Positions 44,285 through 54,051 are shown, counted from the first letter of the stretch. The stretch is DNA of 64,000 nt from Pseudomonadales bacterium (GCA_020062665.1 JAGUVW010000021.1:62001-126000); one strand, 5' to 3'. Made by a program: numbers and translations. The notes: generated by a model not told the origin, from the sequence alone.

Positions 44285-46234
44285 TCAGGACAACAGCGGC
44301 TCAAGATTCATGAAACACCGCAGCGCCTCTGGATTCGACAGCGATTCCATATTCTTGACCGCCCTGCCATGCACCACATCACGCACGGCGAGCTCGGTGA
44401 CTTTCCCGGAATGGGTGCGAGGAATATCAGTAACCGCCAAAATTTTCGCCGGTACATGGCGCGGCGTTGCATTGACGCGAATTTCATTTTTTACTCGTCG
44501 CACCAACTCATCCGTCAACTGGAAACCTTCCTTCAACCTGACAAACAACACCACACGCACATCATTGTCCCAATCCTGTCCGATCACAACAGATTCCAGG
44601 ATTTCCTCGATATTTTCCACCTGCCGATAGATTTCCGCGGTTCCGATGCGTACACCACCGGGATTCAGGGTTGCGTCCGAACGGCCGTAGAAAATCATGC
44701 CTTTCTCGGGCGTCAGCTCCACCCAGTCGCTATGACACCAGGCACTATCAAATCTGGCAAAGTACGCATCAAAATAGCGCTTGCGGTCAGGGTCATTCAG
44801 GAATCCCAGCGGCATGCCAGGATGGGGAGACAGACAGACCAACTCACCAGGTTCCCCCATGATCGGTTGTCCATCACCATCGTACACCCGGACATCCATT
44901 CCCAAATGCCGCTTCTGACACTGTCCTGCGTAAACAGGGCCGATCGGATTGCCCCCGACAAAACATCCAATGATGTCGGTTCCACCCGAGATGGAAGAGA
45001 GACAAACATCCTGCTTCCACGAAAGATAGACATATTGAAAGCCTTCGGCGGACAAGGGTGATCCAGTGGACAGAATGGTACGCAGACAAGCAAAGTCATG
45101 GGTTTCGACCGGTCTTACATTCTGTTTCGCACAGGAATCCAGATATTTGGCCGAAGTTCCAAAGTGTGTAACCTTTTCCTCTGCCACAACATCCGCCAGG
45201 TGATACGCATTCGGATAGGTTGGAGAACCTTCATATAGCACCAGCGTCGCATCCGATGCCAGCGCGCTCACCTGCCAGTTCCACATTGCCCAACCAAGGG
45301 TGGTAAAATACAACAGGCGATCCTGCGGCTTTATATCGCACTGCAGCTGATGTTCCTTCAAGTGGTGCAGCAAGGTTCCACCCACTGAATGGACAAAACA
45401 TTTCGGCAAACCGGTTGTACCGGACGAGAACAGGATAAATAGCGGATCACGAAAATTCACCTGCGTGTACTGCAGCGGCTGTTCTACATATTGTGAGCAA
45501 AGCTCAGTGAGCAGAACACCCTTCTGACCCAGAATCCCGATCTTTGGCTTGTCGTTAACAAATGGAATGACGACTATCTTTTTGACGTTGGGAAGGTGTG
45601 AACCCAATTCCGCCACAACGCCCAATGAATCGAAAAACTTGCCATTGTAGGTGTAGCCATCTGCCGTAAACAGAACCTTGGGTTCAATCTGACCAAAGCG
45701 ATCCTTGAGCCCGTTCACGCCGAAATCCGGAGAACAGGAAGACCACACAGCGCCCAGAGACGCCGTTGCGAGCATGGCTACCACAGCTTCTGGAATATTG
45801 GGCAGATAGCCTGCAACACGATCGCCTTTCTGAACCCCCATATTCCACAGCGCCTGTTGCAGGCGTGAAACCTGGTCGCACAGTGTCTGATGCGATATCT
45901 CCTGACGCATGCCACTCTCATGACGAAATATCAGCACCGGATCAGCCTTGGCTCCGCGCAGCAGATTCTCGGAATAATTGAGACTGGCATCGGGAAAAAA
46001 TTCGGCGTTGAAGAGATCCTGACCATTGCGCAGAACCTCCTCCGCAGGATCACCCACCACACCACAGAAATCCCAAACCGCGCGCCAGAAATCCTCGATC
46101 TCATCCACAGACCACTGCCATAGCTGATCATAATCCTGGAATACACCATACTGTTTGCAGATGCTGTCCATAAAGCGCTTGAGCAACGTGCCTTCAATTC
46201 GTTCCGGGGATGGTGACCAAAGTTTCTGTGTCAT
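44285..46234 (-). CDS. aacS: Acetoacetyl-CoA synthetase
   Basis: 649 residues from ATG 46234, the usual length for acetoacetate-CoA ligase. It has LWSPSPERI at the N-terminus, the AMP loop FSSGTTGLPKC, YFTTLGWAMWNW, SGGTDIIGCF and an ACS-like end with HSGKVTELAVRD. The enzyme turns free acetoacetate into acetoacetyl-CoA at the cost of ATP, feeding thiolase. In this island it may capture acetoacetate or a related 3-oxoacid released from the substrate. A related 3-oxoacid:CoA ligase role is possible. It lies downstream of the GntR gene on the same strand (62-base gap) and may be co-regulated. Confidence 0.92.
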   Translation of the reverse strand: MTQKLWSPSPERIEGTLLKRFMDSICKQYGVFQDYDQLWQWSVDEIEDFWRAVWDFCGVVGDPAEEVLRNGQDLFNAEFFPDASLNYSENLLRGAKADPVLIFRHESGMRQEISHQTLCDQVSRLQQALWNMGVQKGDRVAGYLPNIPEAVVAMLATASLGAVWSSCSPDFGVNGLKDRFGQIEPKVLFTADGYTYNGKFFDSLGVVAELGSHLPNVKKIVVIPFVNDKPKIGILGQKGVLLTELCSQYVEQPLQYTQVNFRDPLFILFSSGTTGLPKCFVHSVGGTLLHHLKEHQLQCDIKPQDRLLYFTTLGWAMWNWQVSALASDATLVLYEGSPTYPNAYHLADVVAEEKVTHFGTSAKYLDSCAKQNVRPVETHDFACLRTILSTGSPLSAEGFQYVYLSWKQDVCLSSISGGTDIIGCFVGGNPIGPVYAGQCQKRHLGMDVRVYDGDGQPIMGEPGELVCLSPHPGMPLGFLNDPDRKRYFDAYFARFDSAWCHSDWVELTPEKGMIFYGRSDATLNPGGVRIGTAEIYRQVENIEEILESVVIGQDWDNDVRVVLFVRLKEGFQLTDELVRRVKNEIRVNATPRHVPAKILAVTDIPRTHSGKVTELAVRDVVHGRAVKNMESLSNPEALRCFMNLEPLLS

Positions 46235-46296
46235 GACTGAACATCTATGAAAATTGAAAGTTGAAAACCATTCTTTACTTCTCGACCGTTGCAACG

Positions 46297-47109
46297 TCAG
46301 GACTTGAACCGCTGCAATATCATGGAGTGTCGATATCGGGAAGCAGGATGCGTATTGATTGTCACCTGAAGGATTTTTCCACTGGATGCCTTGTAAGTAC
46401 GGCGAATTTCAAGCGCGGCAGAATCTTCCTTGACCTTGAGCTCCGCCGCAAGCGCTTTGGACACCAGCGTGGCTGCGATCTGCTGATGAACCTCAGCAAC
46501 CTTTTCACCAAACATGTCCTCGATCAGCGGAAATATCGGGCCTTCGTGTCGCAGCAAAATCCTGCCTATGGCTGCGAATGCACTATTGATGTAGTACTCC
46601 GACTGGCCCACCGGTTCATCTGCGTTTTGAGTTCTGCGAAAGCCGAGCACCTGTAGCCACTTTTCTCCCACAGGCAATCCAGTTCGCGTCGCCAGCTTGC
46701 TGTCGATGGTCACCATCTTGATGGAATCAATGGCAAAGCGGGTACCGGTGCCAAATGCCAGCAAATCATTGATGGACATCACCTGATGGATATCCGCATC
46801 GCGCGGACGGGGCGGAACAACGATGGTGCCCGCACCACGACGGGACGACACCAAGCCCTCCTCACGCAGAACTCTCAGCGCCTCCCTCACCGTGTAACGG
46901 CTGATGGAAAAGCGCTTGCACAGCTCATCCTCTGTCGGAATCAATGACCCAACGGGATACACACCATTCACAATTTCGGCCTTCAGCTCCAACGCCGCCT
47001 GCATGTATAGCGGACGCTTGGAATCAGCCTCCACCGTCATGATTGTGTGCCCTGCCTGCGCCGGTGCTTTCTTGGGTTTAACCGCCGTTTTGGATCGGTT
47101 CTTTATCAT
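46297..47109 (-). CDS. GntR-family regulator, HutC/UTRA subfamily
   Basis: 270 residues from ATG 47109; a TTG at 47148 is in frame. The winged helix covers about residues 38-100 (ELKAEIVNGVYPVGSLIPTEDELCKRFSISRYTVREALRVLREEGLV), and the rest (about 115-265) is a UTRA ligand domain with LGFRRTQ and EVHQQIAATLVSKALA. HutC-type proteins bind palindromes of the TGTnnnnACA or GTCTAGAC kind and release DNA on binding pathway metabolites. The ATGTCCGGACAT palindrome lies 145 bases upstream in the promoter shared with the divergent Rieske operon. Confidence 0.92.
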   Translation of the reverse strand: MIKNRSKTAVKPKKAPAQAGHTIMTVEADSKRPLYMQAALELKAEIVNGVYPVGSLIPTEDELCKRFSISRYTVREALRVLREEGLVSSRRGAGTIVVPPRPRDADIHQVMSINDLLAFGTGTRFAIDSIKMVTIDSKLATRTGLPVGEKWLQVLGFRRTQNADEPVGQSEYYINSAFAAIGRILLRHEGPIFPLIEDMFGEKVAEVHQQIAATLVSKALAAELKVKEDSAALEIRRTYKASSGKILQVTINTHPASRYRHSMILQRFKS

Positions 47110-47181
47110 GGCCTCGCATTCGACTCCGCTGGTGGACAAAAACGCCAAAAAGCCTGGCGCCTTGTCAGATTACTATATTAA

Positions 47182-47190
47182 TCCGGACAT
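47182..47190. promoter_or_regulatory. GntR operator-like site TCCGGACAT (partial palindrome)
   Basis: It matches one and a half arms of the ATGTCCGGACAT motif and lies 73 bases before the GntR start, close to where its promoter is expected. It may serve for autoregulation together with the full site at 47254. Confidence 0.5.
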
Positions 47191-47253
47191 CTACATCAAT
47201 CATTGAATATTCTAGCACCATATGGCTTCGCAACCTTGATTGTGCCATCATAC

Positions 47254-47265
47254 ATGTCCGGACAT
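47254..47265. promoter_or_regulatory. GntR operator, perfect palindrome ATGTCCGGACAT
   Basis: A 12-base perfect palindrome about 90 bases before the Rieske oxygenase start and 145 before the divergent GntR start. Its form suits a HutC-type GntR dimer. Related copies occur at 53886, 55128 and 55213. Confidence 0.7.
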
Positions 47266-47355
47266 ATTTTTTGAACTACTCAATCAATCATTCAGGCGAA
47301 AGCCGCTGGCACGACAGAGCCACCCTGCACCGCCTAAACGGGATTGGAGAAGACG

Positions 47356-48729
47356 ATGACAAATAAAATAACCGGTATCAAGGAAGTCCTGTCTGAACCG
47401 GTCACCATTCCAGTGGATGCCTATATCTCGCAGGACTATGCCCGGGCTGAGCGCGACCGTCTGTGGCGCAAGGTGTGGCTCCAAGCCGGTCGCGTGGAGG
47501 AAATCCCGGACAACGGCAACTTCATAACGTTTGAGATTCTGGATGACTCCGTCATCATCGTGCGCTCGCAGGAACACATCCGCGCGTATCACAATGTCTG
47601 CCCCCATCGCGGCCGCCGCTTGGTCGACACACCTCCCGGCGCCCGAAATGCCCAGGGTCAACGCAGTCAGTTTTTCTGCGGCTACCATGGCTGGCGGTTC
47701 AGTCTGCAAGGCGAGAACACCCACATTCCACACCAGGAAGACTGGCAGGGTGCGCTCACCAAAGGGTGTACGGATCTGAGTCCCGTCAAGGTTGATACCT
47801 GGGGCGGCTGGATCTGGATCAACCTGAATCCGGATTGCGAACCTCTGCAGGACTACCTCAACCCGGTAACCAGCATGCTGGATCCCTTCGAATTGCAGAA
47901 CATGCGCTTCCGCTGGCGTAAGTGGGGAATCTTCGACTGTAACTGGAAAGTCGCACTGGAAGCCTTTAATGAAACCTATCACGTGCAGACCACACACCCG
48001 GAATTCAACAAATTCGGTTCATTTCGCGGCTGGGCCAGAGCGCACGGGAAACACAGCAATATCGGCTACGAACGCCCCAAGGATATGGATGAAAACCAGT
48101 CGGCGAAACTGCGGATCGGCACCAACGATGACCCAAGAATTTCTACGGCCGAAATGCAAACCTATACCTGGGAAAAAGCCAACACCAACACCACCCAAAC
48201 ACTGGTAAACGCGGCAAAGCGACTAGCCGATGAATTGCCCCCAGGCACGCCCGGCGACCAAGTCCTGAAGCACTGGATAGAGTCCGCACGCCGAGACGAC
48301 GCGACCCGTGGCGTCATCTGGCCTACCGTGGATCCCGCATTGCTGGCACAAAGCGGCACAGCCTGGCAGATCTTTCCCAACTTTCAGATCGGCCACTCTG
48401 TCAACAACGCGCTGTGCTACAGCGCCCGCCCTCATGGCTACGATCCTGACAAATGCATTTTCGAAGCTGCGGTTTTCGAATTGTTTCCGAAGGGAGAGGA
48501 ACCACAAACCCAATGGGAATTTTGTCCGCCAACAGAAGAAGCCTGGTGCTACGTGTTGTCGCAGGATTTTTCCAACATGGCTGCCGTGCAACAAGGAATG
48601 AAATCCATGGGATTTACTGGCACCAAGCCAAATCCCTACATGGAACGAAGCACCGCCAACTTCCATCGCAACCTGGCGCAATATATGGGCACCGGCAATC
48701 CCAGGCCGCTTGCCGACAACAACAACTGA
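47356..48729 (+). CDS. Rieske non-heme iron oxygenase, alpha subunit (second)
   Basis: 457 residues from ATG 47356, with GGAGA five bases upstream; a TTG at 47344 is the alternative. Rieske ligands are Cys82-x-His84 and Cys108-x2-His111, and the iron site is in NETYHVQTTHPE. It belongs to the same broad group as the oxygenase at 10769 but is clearly diverged, so the two probably act on different intermediates. No ferredoxin or reductase gene accompanies it; the ferredoxins at 1-234 and 12153 are candidates. It is the first gene of a GntR-controlled operon with a CoA-transferase, dehydrogenase and hydratase. Confidence 0.93.
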   Translation: MTNKITGIKEVLSEPVTIPVDAYISQDYARAERDRLWRKVWLQAGRVEEIPDNGNFITFEILDDSVIIVRSQEHIRAYHNVCPHRGRRLVDTPPGARNAQGQRSQFFCGYHGWRFSLQGENTHIPHQEDWQGALTKGCTDLSPVKVDTWGGWIWINLNPDCEPLQDYLNPVTSMLDPFELQNMRFRWRKWGIFDCNWKVALEAFNETYHVQTTHPEFNKFGSFRGWARAHGKHSNIGYERPKDMDENQSAKLRIGTNDDPRISTAEMQTYTWEKANTNTTQTLVNAAKRLADELPPGTPGDQVLKHWIESARRDDATRGVIWPTVDPALLAQSGTAWQIFPNFQIGHSVNNALCYSARPHGYDPDKCIFEAAVFELFPKGEEPQTQWEFCPPTEEAWCYVLSQDFSNMAAVQQGMKSMGFTGTKPNPYMERSTANFHRNLAQYMGTGNPRPLADNNN

Positions 48730-48762
48730 CACCACATTCATTCACTTAGCAAGCATGCCACT

Positions 48763-49971
48763 ATGTCTGACAAAAACACTGATCACAGCAAACAAAATGA
48801 AAAAACCAAGCACTCTGGCCCATTATCCGGAGTACGAGTCGTCGACCTGACCGCCATGGTGATGGGGCCCTATTGCACCCAACTATTGGCGGATATGGGC
48901 GCAGACGTTATCAAAATCGAACCGCCCAATGGCGATAGCACACGCTTCATTTCCCCTGGCCCGGTGCCTGGCATGAGTGGCGTCTTCGTCAACGTGAACC
49001 GGGGAAAGCGCAGCATAGTTCTGGATCTGCAATCGAAATCCGATTGCAACGTGCTGCGCGAACTGATCAAGACTGCGGACGTGTTCATCCATTCCATGCG
49101 CGCCAAGGCCATCAACAAGCTTGGCTTCAGCTACATGGATGTTTCAGCCCTGAATCCTTCCATCGTTTATACCAACTGCTATGGCTACAGCCGCCGCGGC
49201 CCGGATGCGGATTTTCCTGCTTACGACGATACCATCCAGGCGGAATGCGGCCTGCCAATCGTGCAACAAATGCTGACCGGCGAAGTCAACTACGTGGGCA
49301 CTATCATGGCGGACAAAATTGCTGGAATGACTGCGCTCTACGCCACTGTCATGGCGCTGTTTCATCGTGAACGCACCGGCGAAGGCCAGGAAGTGGAGAT
49401 TGGCATGTTTGAAGCCATGGCCTCATTCATGCTGGTGGAACACGCCAACGGCATGCTGTTCAATCCGCCACTCGGGCCCGCCAATTATCACCGGGCCGTG
49501 GCACCCAACCGGCGCCCCTATCAAACAAAGAATGGTTATATTTCTGCCCTGGTTTACAACGACAAACAGTGGTCGCTGTTCATGGACGCCGTGCAGCCAC
49601 ACTGGGCCAGCACAGAATTCGCCACACTGGAACAGCGCGCCAAGCGCATCAACACCCTGTATGGCCTGCTGGGGGAAACTTTCAAAGAGCGCACGACGGA
49701 AGAGTGGCTGGATCTGCTCCACACTCTTGGCATTCCTGCCGCCCCGCTACGCACGCCAGACGAGCTTTTTACCAACCCTCATCTGCAGGCAATCAATTTC
49801 TTCGAGACAGTCAAAGCCCCCTATGGCGAGATGCGATATCCCGGCGTTCCAACCTGGTTTTCCCGGACACCGGGAAAAGTCGCCCGCCCCACCCCTCTGG
49901 TTGGCCAGGACACGCAGGAAATATTGGAAGAACTGGGGCTAGCCCAGAAGACAGCAGTCACTTACGGCTAG
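48763..49971 (+). CDS. Class III (CaiB/BaiF) CoA-transferase
   Basis: 402 residues. GVRVVDLTAMVMGPYCTQLLADMGADVIKIE is the family N-terminal block (here given only by landmark; DMGADVIKIE is diagnostic), and Asp184 in MADKIAGMTAL is the catalytic aspartate. A polar 20-residue leader precedes the fold. It transfers CoA to or from a carboxylic acid in the cytoplasm. It lies 33 bases downstream of the Rieske gene and 90 bases before an acyl-CoA dehydrogenase gene, suggesting that the oxygenated acid is activated and then desaturated. Confidence 0.93.
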   Translation: MSDKNTDHSKQNEKTKHSGPLSGVRVVDLTAMVMGPYCTQLLADMGADVIKIEPPNGDSTRFISPGPVPGMSGVFVNVNRGKRSIVLDLQSKSDCNVLRELIKTADVFIHSMRAKAINKLGFSYMDVSALNPSIVYTNCYGYSRRGPDADFPAYDDTIQAECGLPIVQQMLTGEVNYVGTIMADKIAGMTALYATVMALFHRERTGEGQEVEIGMFEAMASFMLVEHANGMLFNPPLGPANYHRAVAPNRRPYQTKNGYISALVYNDKQWSLFMDAVQPHWASTEFATLEQRAKRINTLYGLLGETFKERTTEEWLDLLHTLGIPAAPLRTPDELFTNPHLQAINFFETVKAPYGEMRYPGVPTWFSRTPGKVARPTPLVGQDTQEILEELGLAQKTAVTYG

Positions 49972-50061
49972 AGACAAACAACAGGAAAGGCAGCAAAGTG
50001 ATCTGACACCATATAGATCTGCTGCCCAACGCGCTCATCCCGAAATAAAAAAGGTGAAACC

Positions 50062-51228
50062 GTGAATTTCTCCTTCACTGCAGATCAGCAAAACATACGC
50101 GACTCCGTACTCAGACACTGCTCCCGCTTCACGGATGACTACTGGCTATCACGGGATCGGGATGCCATTTTCCCCCATGATTTTCATCGCTCCATGGCCG
50201 AAGCCGGCTGGTTGGGTGTCGCCATGCCAGAAAAATTCGGCGGTGCTGGCCTTGGCATCACCGAAGCAGCCATCATGATGCAGGCCGTAGCCGAGTCCGG
50301 TGGCGGCATGTCAGCTGCATCCAGCATTCACGGCCCGGTGTTTACCATGAAGCCGGTGGAACTGTTCGGCACCGATGAACAAAAGCAGCGCATGATACCG
50401 CCGGTCATCAATGGAGAAGACCTGATCTGCTTTGCCGTAACAGAGCCCAACACCGGACTGGACACCACCAAACTGAAAACTCGCGCAGAAAAACGCGACG
50501 GCGGCTATCTTGTCAACGGTGAGAAAATCTGGATCTCTGTTGCCAAGGTCGCGAAAAAGGTGATGTTGCTGGCTCGCACGACACCACTGGATGAAGTCAA
50601 ACGCAAAACAGATGGACTCTCGCTGTTTTTTACGGATATAGATCCAGCCAAAATGGAAATTCGTACCATCCACAAGATGGGTCGCCATGCCGTGGATTCC
50701 AATATGCTGTTTATCTCGGATCTATGGATTCCCGAAGAAGATCGCATCGGCAAGGAAGGCGATGGCTTCAAGATCATCCTGCACGGGCTCAATCCGGAGC
50801 GGATACTGCTGGGCGCTGAAGCAATCGGACTTGGCCGCGTTGCATTGAAAAAAGCTGCCCGTTACGCCAATGAACGCATTGTGTTTGACCGGCCCATTGG
50901 CATGAACCAGGGCATACAGCACCCTCTGGCAAAATGCTGGGCTCAGCTTGAAGCTGCCAATCTCATGGTGATGAAAGCGGCCACCCTGTTTGACCAGGGC
51001 CTGGATTGCGGAATCGAAGCCAACGCTGGAAAATACCTGGCGGCCGAAGCAGGCTTCGAAGCCTGTCACACCGCTATGCTGACGCTGGGCGGAATGGGTT
51101 ACGCCCAGGAATATCATGTGGAACGCTACCTGCGGGAGATACTGATCCCGCGCACCGCGCCGGTAAGCCCACACATGATCCTGAATTTTCTGGCCGAAAA
51201 AGCCTTGGGACTCCCCAAGTCCTATTAA
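50062..51228 (+). CDS. Acyl-CoA dehydrogenase (IVD/LCAD-like catalytic position)
   Basis: 388 residues from GTG 50062, behind AAAAGGTGAAAC. The loops FAVTEPNTGLDTTKLKT and VNGEKIWISVAKVAKK are canonical though GSD is replaced by GLD. The helix GLNPERILLGAEAIG carries a glutamate at the position used as the base in isovaleryl- and long-chain acyl-CoA dehydrogenases, in line with the missing YEG glutamate at the C-terminus (IPRTAPVSPHMILNF). It probably works alone as a homotetramer, unlike the heteromeric types at 25907-33984. It lies third in the GntR-controlled operon. Confidence 0.93.
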   Translation: MNFSFTADQQNIRDSVLRHCSRFTDDYWLSRDRDAIFPHDFHRSMAEAGWLGVAMPEKFGGAGLGITEAAIMMQAVAESGGGMSAASSIHGPVFTMKPVELFGTDEQKQRMIPPVINGEDLICFAVTEPNTGLDTTKLKTRAEKRDGGYLVNGEKIWISVAKVAKKVMLLARTTPLDEVKRKTDGLSLFFTDIDPAKMEIRTIHKMGRHAVDSNMLFISDLWIPEEDRIGKEGDGFKIILHGLNPERILLGAEAIGLGRVALKKAARYANERIVFDRPIGMNQGIQHPLAKCWAQLEAANLMVMKAATLFDQGLDCGIEANAGKYLAAEAGFEACHTAMLTLGGMGYAQEYHVERYLREILIPRTAPVSPHMILNFLAEKALGLPKSY

Positions 51229-51255
51229 CTGGGCAACCGCAACGAGGAGGATGTA

Positions 51256-52023
51256 ATGAGCGACGCGGTACTATTCGAAGCACGTGATGACGGAATAGCC
51301 ATCATCACCCTGAATCAACCTGAAACACGAAATGCCCTCAGCCGGGAAATTCGTCAGGGACTATTTGCCGCCTGGGAGCGCTTTGAGCGCGATCCTGCTC
51401 TCCGCATCGCCATCCTGACAGGCGCCGGCGACAAGGCGTTCTGCGCCGGGGGCGATCTGAAGGAAATGGTAGACCGCGGACTGCAAGTGCCACCGCGCGA
51501 CATGTTCCCTGTACCTTATGATTCAGTCGAGCTGTCCAAGCCGACGATTGCTGCCGTGAATGGCGTAGCGTTCGCCGGTGGCTGGATGATTGCACAGGCC
51601 TGCGACCTTTGTGTTGCCAGCACCCATGCAAAATTTGCAGTAACTGAGGTGAAAGTGGGTAGAAGCTCGCCATGGGCAGCGCCTTTGATTCACATGATTC
51701 CCCAGCGCATCATGATGGAAATCCTATTGACAGGAAAACCCATCACCGCTCAGCGCGCTTATGAAATCGGCCTGGTGAATCGACTGACAGAGCCCGAGAC
51801 TCTCATGAAAACGGCGCTGGACCTGGCGGCAGAAATTCTTGATGGCGCGCCGCTGTCTGTAAGAGCAGCACGGGAAACCGTCATGCTGGCTACCGAGATG
51901 GGACGTTCTGCCGCGCTGCAAGCCGCGAGGCACGCATCAGAATATTGCTACAACAGTGAAGATGCCCAGGAAGGCCCCCGGGCGTTTGCCGAAAAGCGAA
52001 AGCCGCTGTGGAAGGGGCGCTGA
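51256..52023 (+). CDS. Enoyl-CoA hydratase/isomerase family protein
   Basis: 255 residues with a GAGGAGG ribosome site. Oxyanion segments are DKAFCAGGDLKEM and NGVAFAGGWMIAQACDL. The catalytic region VKVGRSSPWAAPLIHMIPQ lacks the standard second glutamate, so its reaction may differ from simple hydration. The C-terminal EGPRAFAEKRKPLWKG is the common crotonase ending. It is the last gene of the plus-strand Rieske operon; a hairpin spans its stop codon. Confidence 0.92.
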   Translation: MSDAVLFEARDDGIAIITLNQPETRNALSREIRQGLFAAWERFERDPALRIAILTGAGDKAFCAGGDLKEMVDRGLQVPPRDMFPVPYDSVELSKPTIAAVNGVAFAGGWMIAQACDLCVASTHAKFAVTEVKVGRSSPWAAPLIHMIPQRIMMEILLTGKPITAQRAYEIGLVNRLTEPETLMKTALDLAAEILDGAPLSVRAARETVMLATEMGRSAALQAARHASEYCYNSEDAQEGPRAFAEKRKPLWKGR

Positions 52024-52035
52024 GCCCCTTCCTTT
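52010..52035 (+). terminator. Hairpin spanning the stop codon of the hydratase gene
   Basis: A 9-bp stem (GGAAGGGGC with GCCCCTTCC), with the stop codon TGA as part of the 5-base loop, followed by TTT. It is a short-tailed terminator between convergent genes. Confidence 0.6.
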
Positions 52036-52045
52036 ACCGAAGCCC

Positions 52046-53779
52046 TTATTGTGCTCCTTCAGCATACCAGGTACGGAACTCATCATAGTTCGGCGTATCC
52101 TTGTTTTCATTGCCACCATGATTCGCCACCGGGTCGATGGGCACATGGATAACAGTCGGTTTGCCGCTGGCAAATGCCTCGCTGATCGCAGGTGCAAGCT
52201 CTTCAGGCCTTTCGACATACATGCCAACACAACCAAGACCTTCAGCTATCTTGTCAAAGCGCACGTTCTTGCCCCAGTGAACGCCCGGTTCGGTCGTGTT
52301 GCCATGACCAAATGTGCGCTTGTAAACACCGACCTCAAGGCCCCACTGATTATCGACAGCGACAACCGTGACAATCGGCAGATTGAGACGCGCAGCCGTC
52401 TCCAGCTCGCCAATGTGGAACAGGAATGCGGAGTCGCTGGTCGTGAACAACACAGGCCGCTTGCCGCCATCGGCGATCGACGCACCAATCGCATAGGGAA
52501 GCCCCGTGCCAAGATGGCCAAAATTCTGGTTCCAGATTACATCGTGCGGCTTGCTCTGCAGATACGTCCACGTAAAGATGACCGAGCCACCACCGTCGCG
52601 CACATGAATGCCGTTTTCAGGAAAAGCCTTGGTCGCCTCAGTCACCCAGCGAGCGGTGTGCATCCGACCACTTTCGGTTGTCTTACCTTCAGCTTCCCGG
52701 GCCAAATCGGCGATACGTTTTCTATCAGCCTCAATCCAGCGCGCCAGATCAGCAGAGGGTTCCCGCGGACTGTCTTTCAACGCCGCAGTTAACTGCGGCA
52801 CCACAGTGCGCAAATCGCCTACCAGAGGAACATCGATGGGACGATTCTGACCTATGGCAGTACCATCCAACTCAACGTAGATCCACTTGCGCGAATCCTT
52901 GTTGTTTTCCCAGTGCCGCCAGCGACCATAATGCACCGGCTCGCCCAGCTCCGTGCCAATGGCAATGCACAGATCAGACTGCGATACCGCCTCGTTCGCA
53001 ACCTTCGAAAAACCATAGGGGAATGTGCGATCTTCAAGGCCTGGAATGAATGCGGTGCCACCGGAAGTCTGAATAACGGGACAGGCCAGCACTTCCGCAA
53101 GAGCCTTCACCTGCTCCCCGCCACGGGATGTCTGCACCGCGTGCCCCACCAAGAGAATAGGATTTCTTGCAGCCTTGATCAGTTCAGCGGCCTTGGCAAC
53201 CATGTTTCCGTCGGCACCGGGCTTCACCAAACGGTAAGCATCAGGCGCCACCGGTGGCGGCACATCCAGATCCTGCAAAATTACGTGAGATGGATATTCA
53301 ACATAACAAGGCCCCGGCGTACCGGACTGACATATCCGCAAGGCATGCCGAAAGATTTCGTCAGTCTGGTCGGCATATTCGATGCTGGCGCTGTATTTCA
53401 CCGAATTTTCAAACAGCGGCCCCTGTTTGACAAACTGGATACGACCACGGCGCACGCGCTGCTCGGTAACGCGCGCCCGCTGCCCTCCCAGGAAAATGAT
53501 CGGAGAGTTCTCGACTTTGGCGCACATCATAGCACCAGCAGCATTCGCGATGCCTGGCCCCAACGTGGCGATGCACAGCGCAGGCGTGCCTTTCATGCGT
53601 GCATAGCCTTCTGCCATAAAGCCAACTGCCAATTCATGGTGAGGTGCCACAACATTCCAGCCCCGCTTTTCGGCGGCAACAAACATATGTACAAAATTTG
53701 GATCGGGGATGCCAAAGATTGTATTGATACCCTCTGCTTCAAAGAGTTGCAGGATGCGTTCGTAAACTTTTACCGGCAT
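52046..53779 (-). CDS. ThDP-dependent enzyme (acetolactate synthase/2-hydroxyacyl-CoA lyase-like)
   Basis: 577 residues from ATG 53779; a longer opening to 53896 runs across the operator. The ThDP glutamate is Glu49 (HHELAVGFMAEGYAR). The pyrophosphate/Mg site deviates from the standard: instead of GDG...NN it reads SDS (448-450) and DNQW (476-479). Three-domain order (PYR, central, PP) is normal. It could be a lyase or decarboxylase acting on a 2-hydroxyacyl-CoA or 2-oxoacid. It points toward the Rieske operon, with the TGTCCGGACA palindrome just upstream of its start region, so it is likely part of the GntR regulon. Confidence 0.85.
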   Translation of the reverse strand: MPVKVYERILQLFEAEGINTIFGIPDPNFVHMFVAAEKRGWNVVAPHHELAVGFMAEGYARMKGTPALCIATLGPGIANAAGAMMCAKVENSPIIFLGGQRARVTEQRVRRGRIQFVKQGPLFENSVKYSASIEYADQTDEIFRHALRICQSGTPGPCYVEYPSHVILQDLDVPPPVAPDAYRLVKPGADGNMVAKAAELIKAARNPILLVGHAVQTSRGGEQVKALAEVLACPVIQTSGGTAFIPGLEDRTFPYGFSKVANEAVSQSDLCIAIGTELGEPVHYGRWRHWENNKDSRKWIYVELDGTAIGQNRPIDVPLVGDLRTVVPQLTAALKDSPREPSADLARWIEADRKRIADLAREAEGKTTESGRMHTARWVTEATKAFPENGIHVRDGGGSVIFTWTYLQSKPHDVIWNQNFGHLGTGLPYAIGASIADGGKRPVLFTTSDSAFLFHIGELETAARLNLPIVTVVAVDNQWGLEVGVYKRTFGHGNTTEPGVHWGKNVRFDKIAEGLGCVGMYVERPEELAPAISEAFASGKPTVIHVPIDPVANHGGNENKDTPNYDEFRTWYAEGAQ

Positions 53780-53885
53780 GTTCGTAGAGCCTCGTTCTGG
53801 AATTATCGGTCGCTGTCTGCTGGAATATCTTGCAAACAAGCTTACCGTTGCCGACGCCCCTGTGCAACAGAAAGAATCATTTATT

Positions 53886-53895
53886 TGTCCGGACA
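53886..53895. promoter_or_regulatory. GntR operator-like palindrome TGTCCGGACA upstream of the ThDP gene
   Basis: A perfect 10-base palindrome about 107 bases before ATG 53779, identical in core to the 47254 site. A weaker relative, TTTTCCGTATAT, lies at 53915-53926. Confidence 0.65.
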
Positions 53896-54024
53896 TTTAA
53901 CTGCCAAATCACTTTTTTCCGTATATTTCAGCACATATGTACAACAAATCTAGACACATATATCAGGACACCAAGTGAACACACATGATCAATACAGTCG
54001 CGAACCGCTCGTCAGGACAACCCC

Positions 54025-54051
54025 AAAAAAAAAGCCCGACATAAGTCGGGC
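54025..54051 (-). terminator. Rho-independent terminator after the SDR gene
   Basis: On the minus strand, a 7-bp stem (GCCCGAC with GTCGGGC), 4-base loop and nine T residues. It ends the 54085-54996 SDR transcript before the ThDP promoter. Confidence 0.9.

Noticed and set aside
52913-53953. A 346-codon plus-strand open frame
   Set aside because: Antisense to the ThDP enzyme gene, whose motifs are unmistakable.
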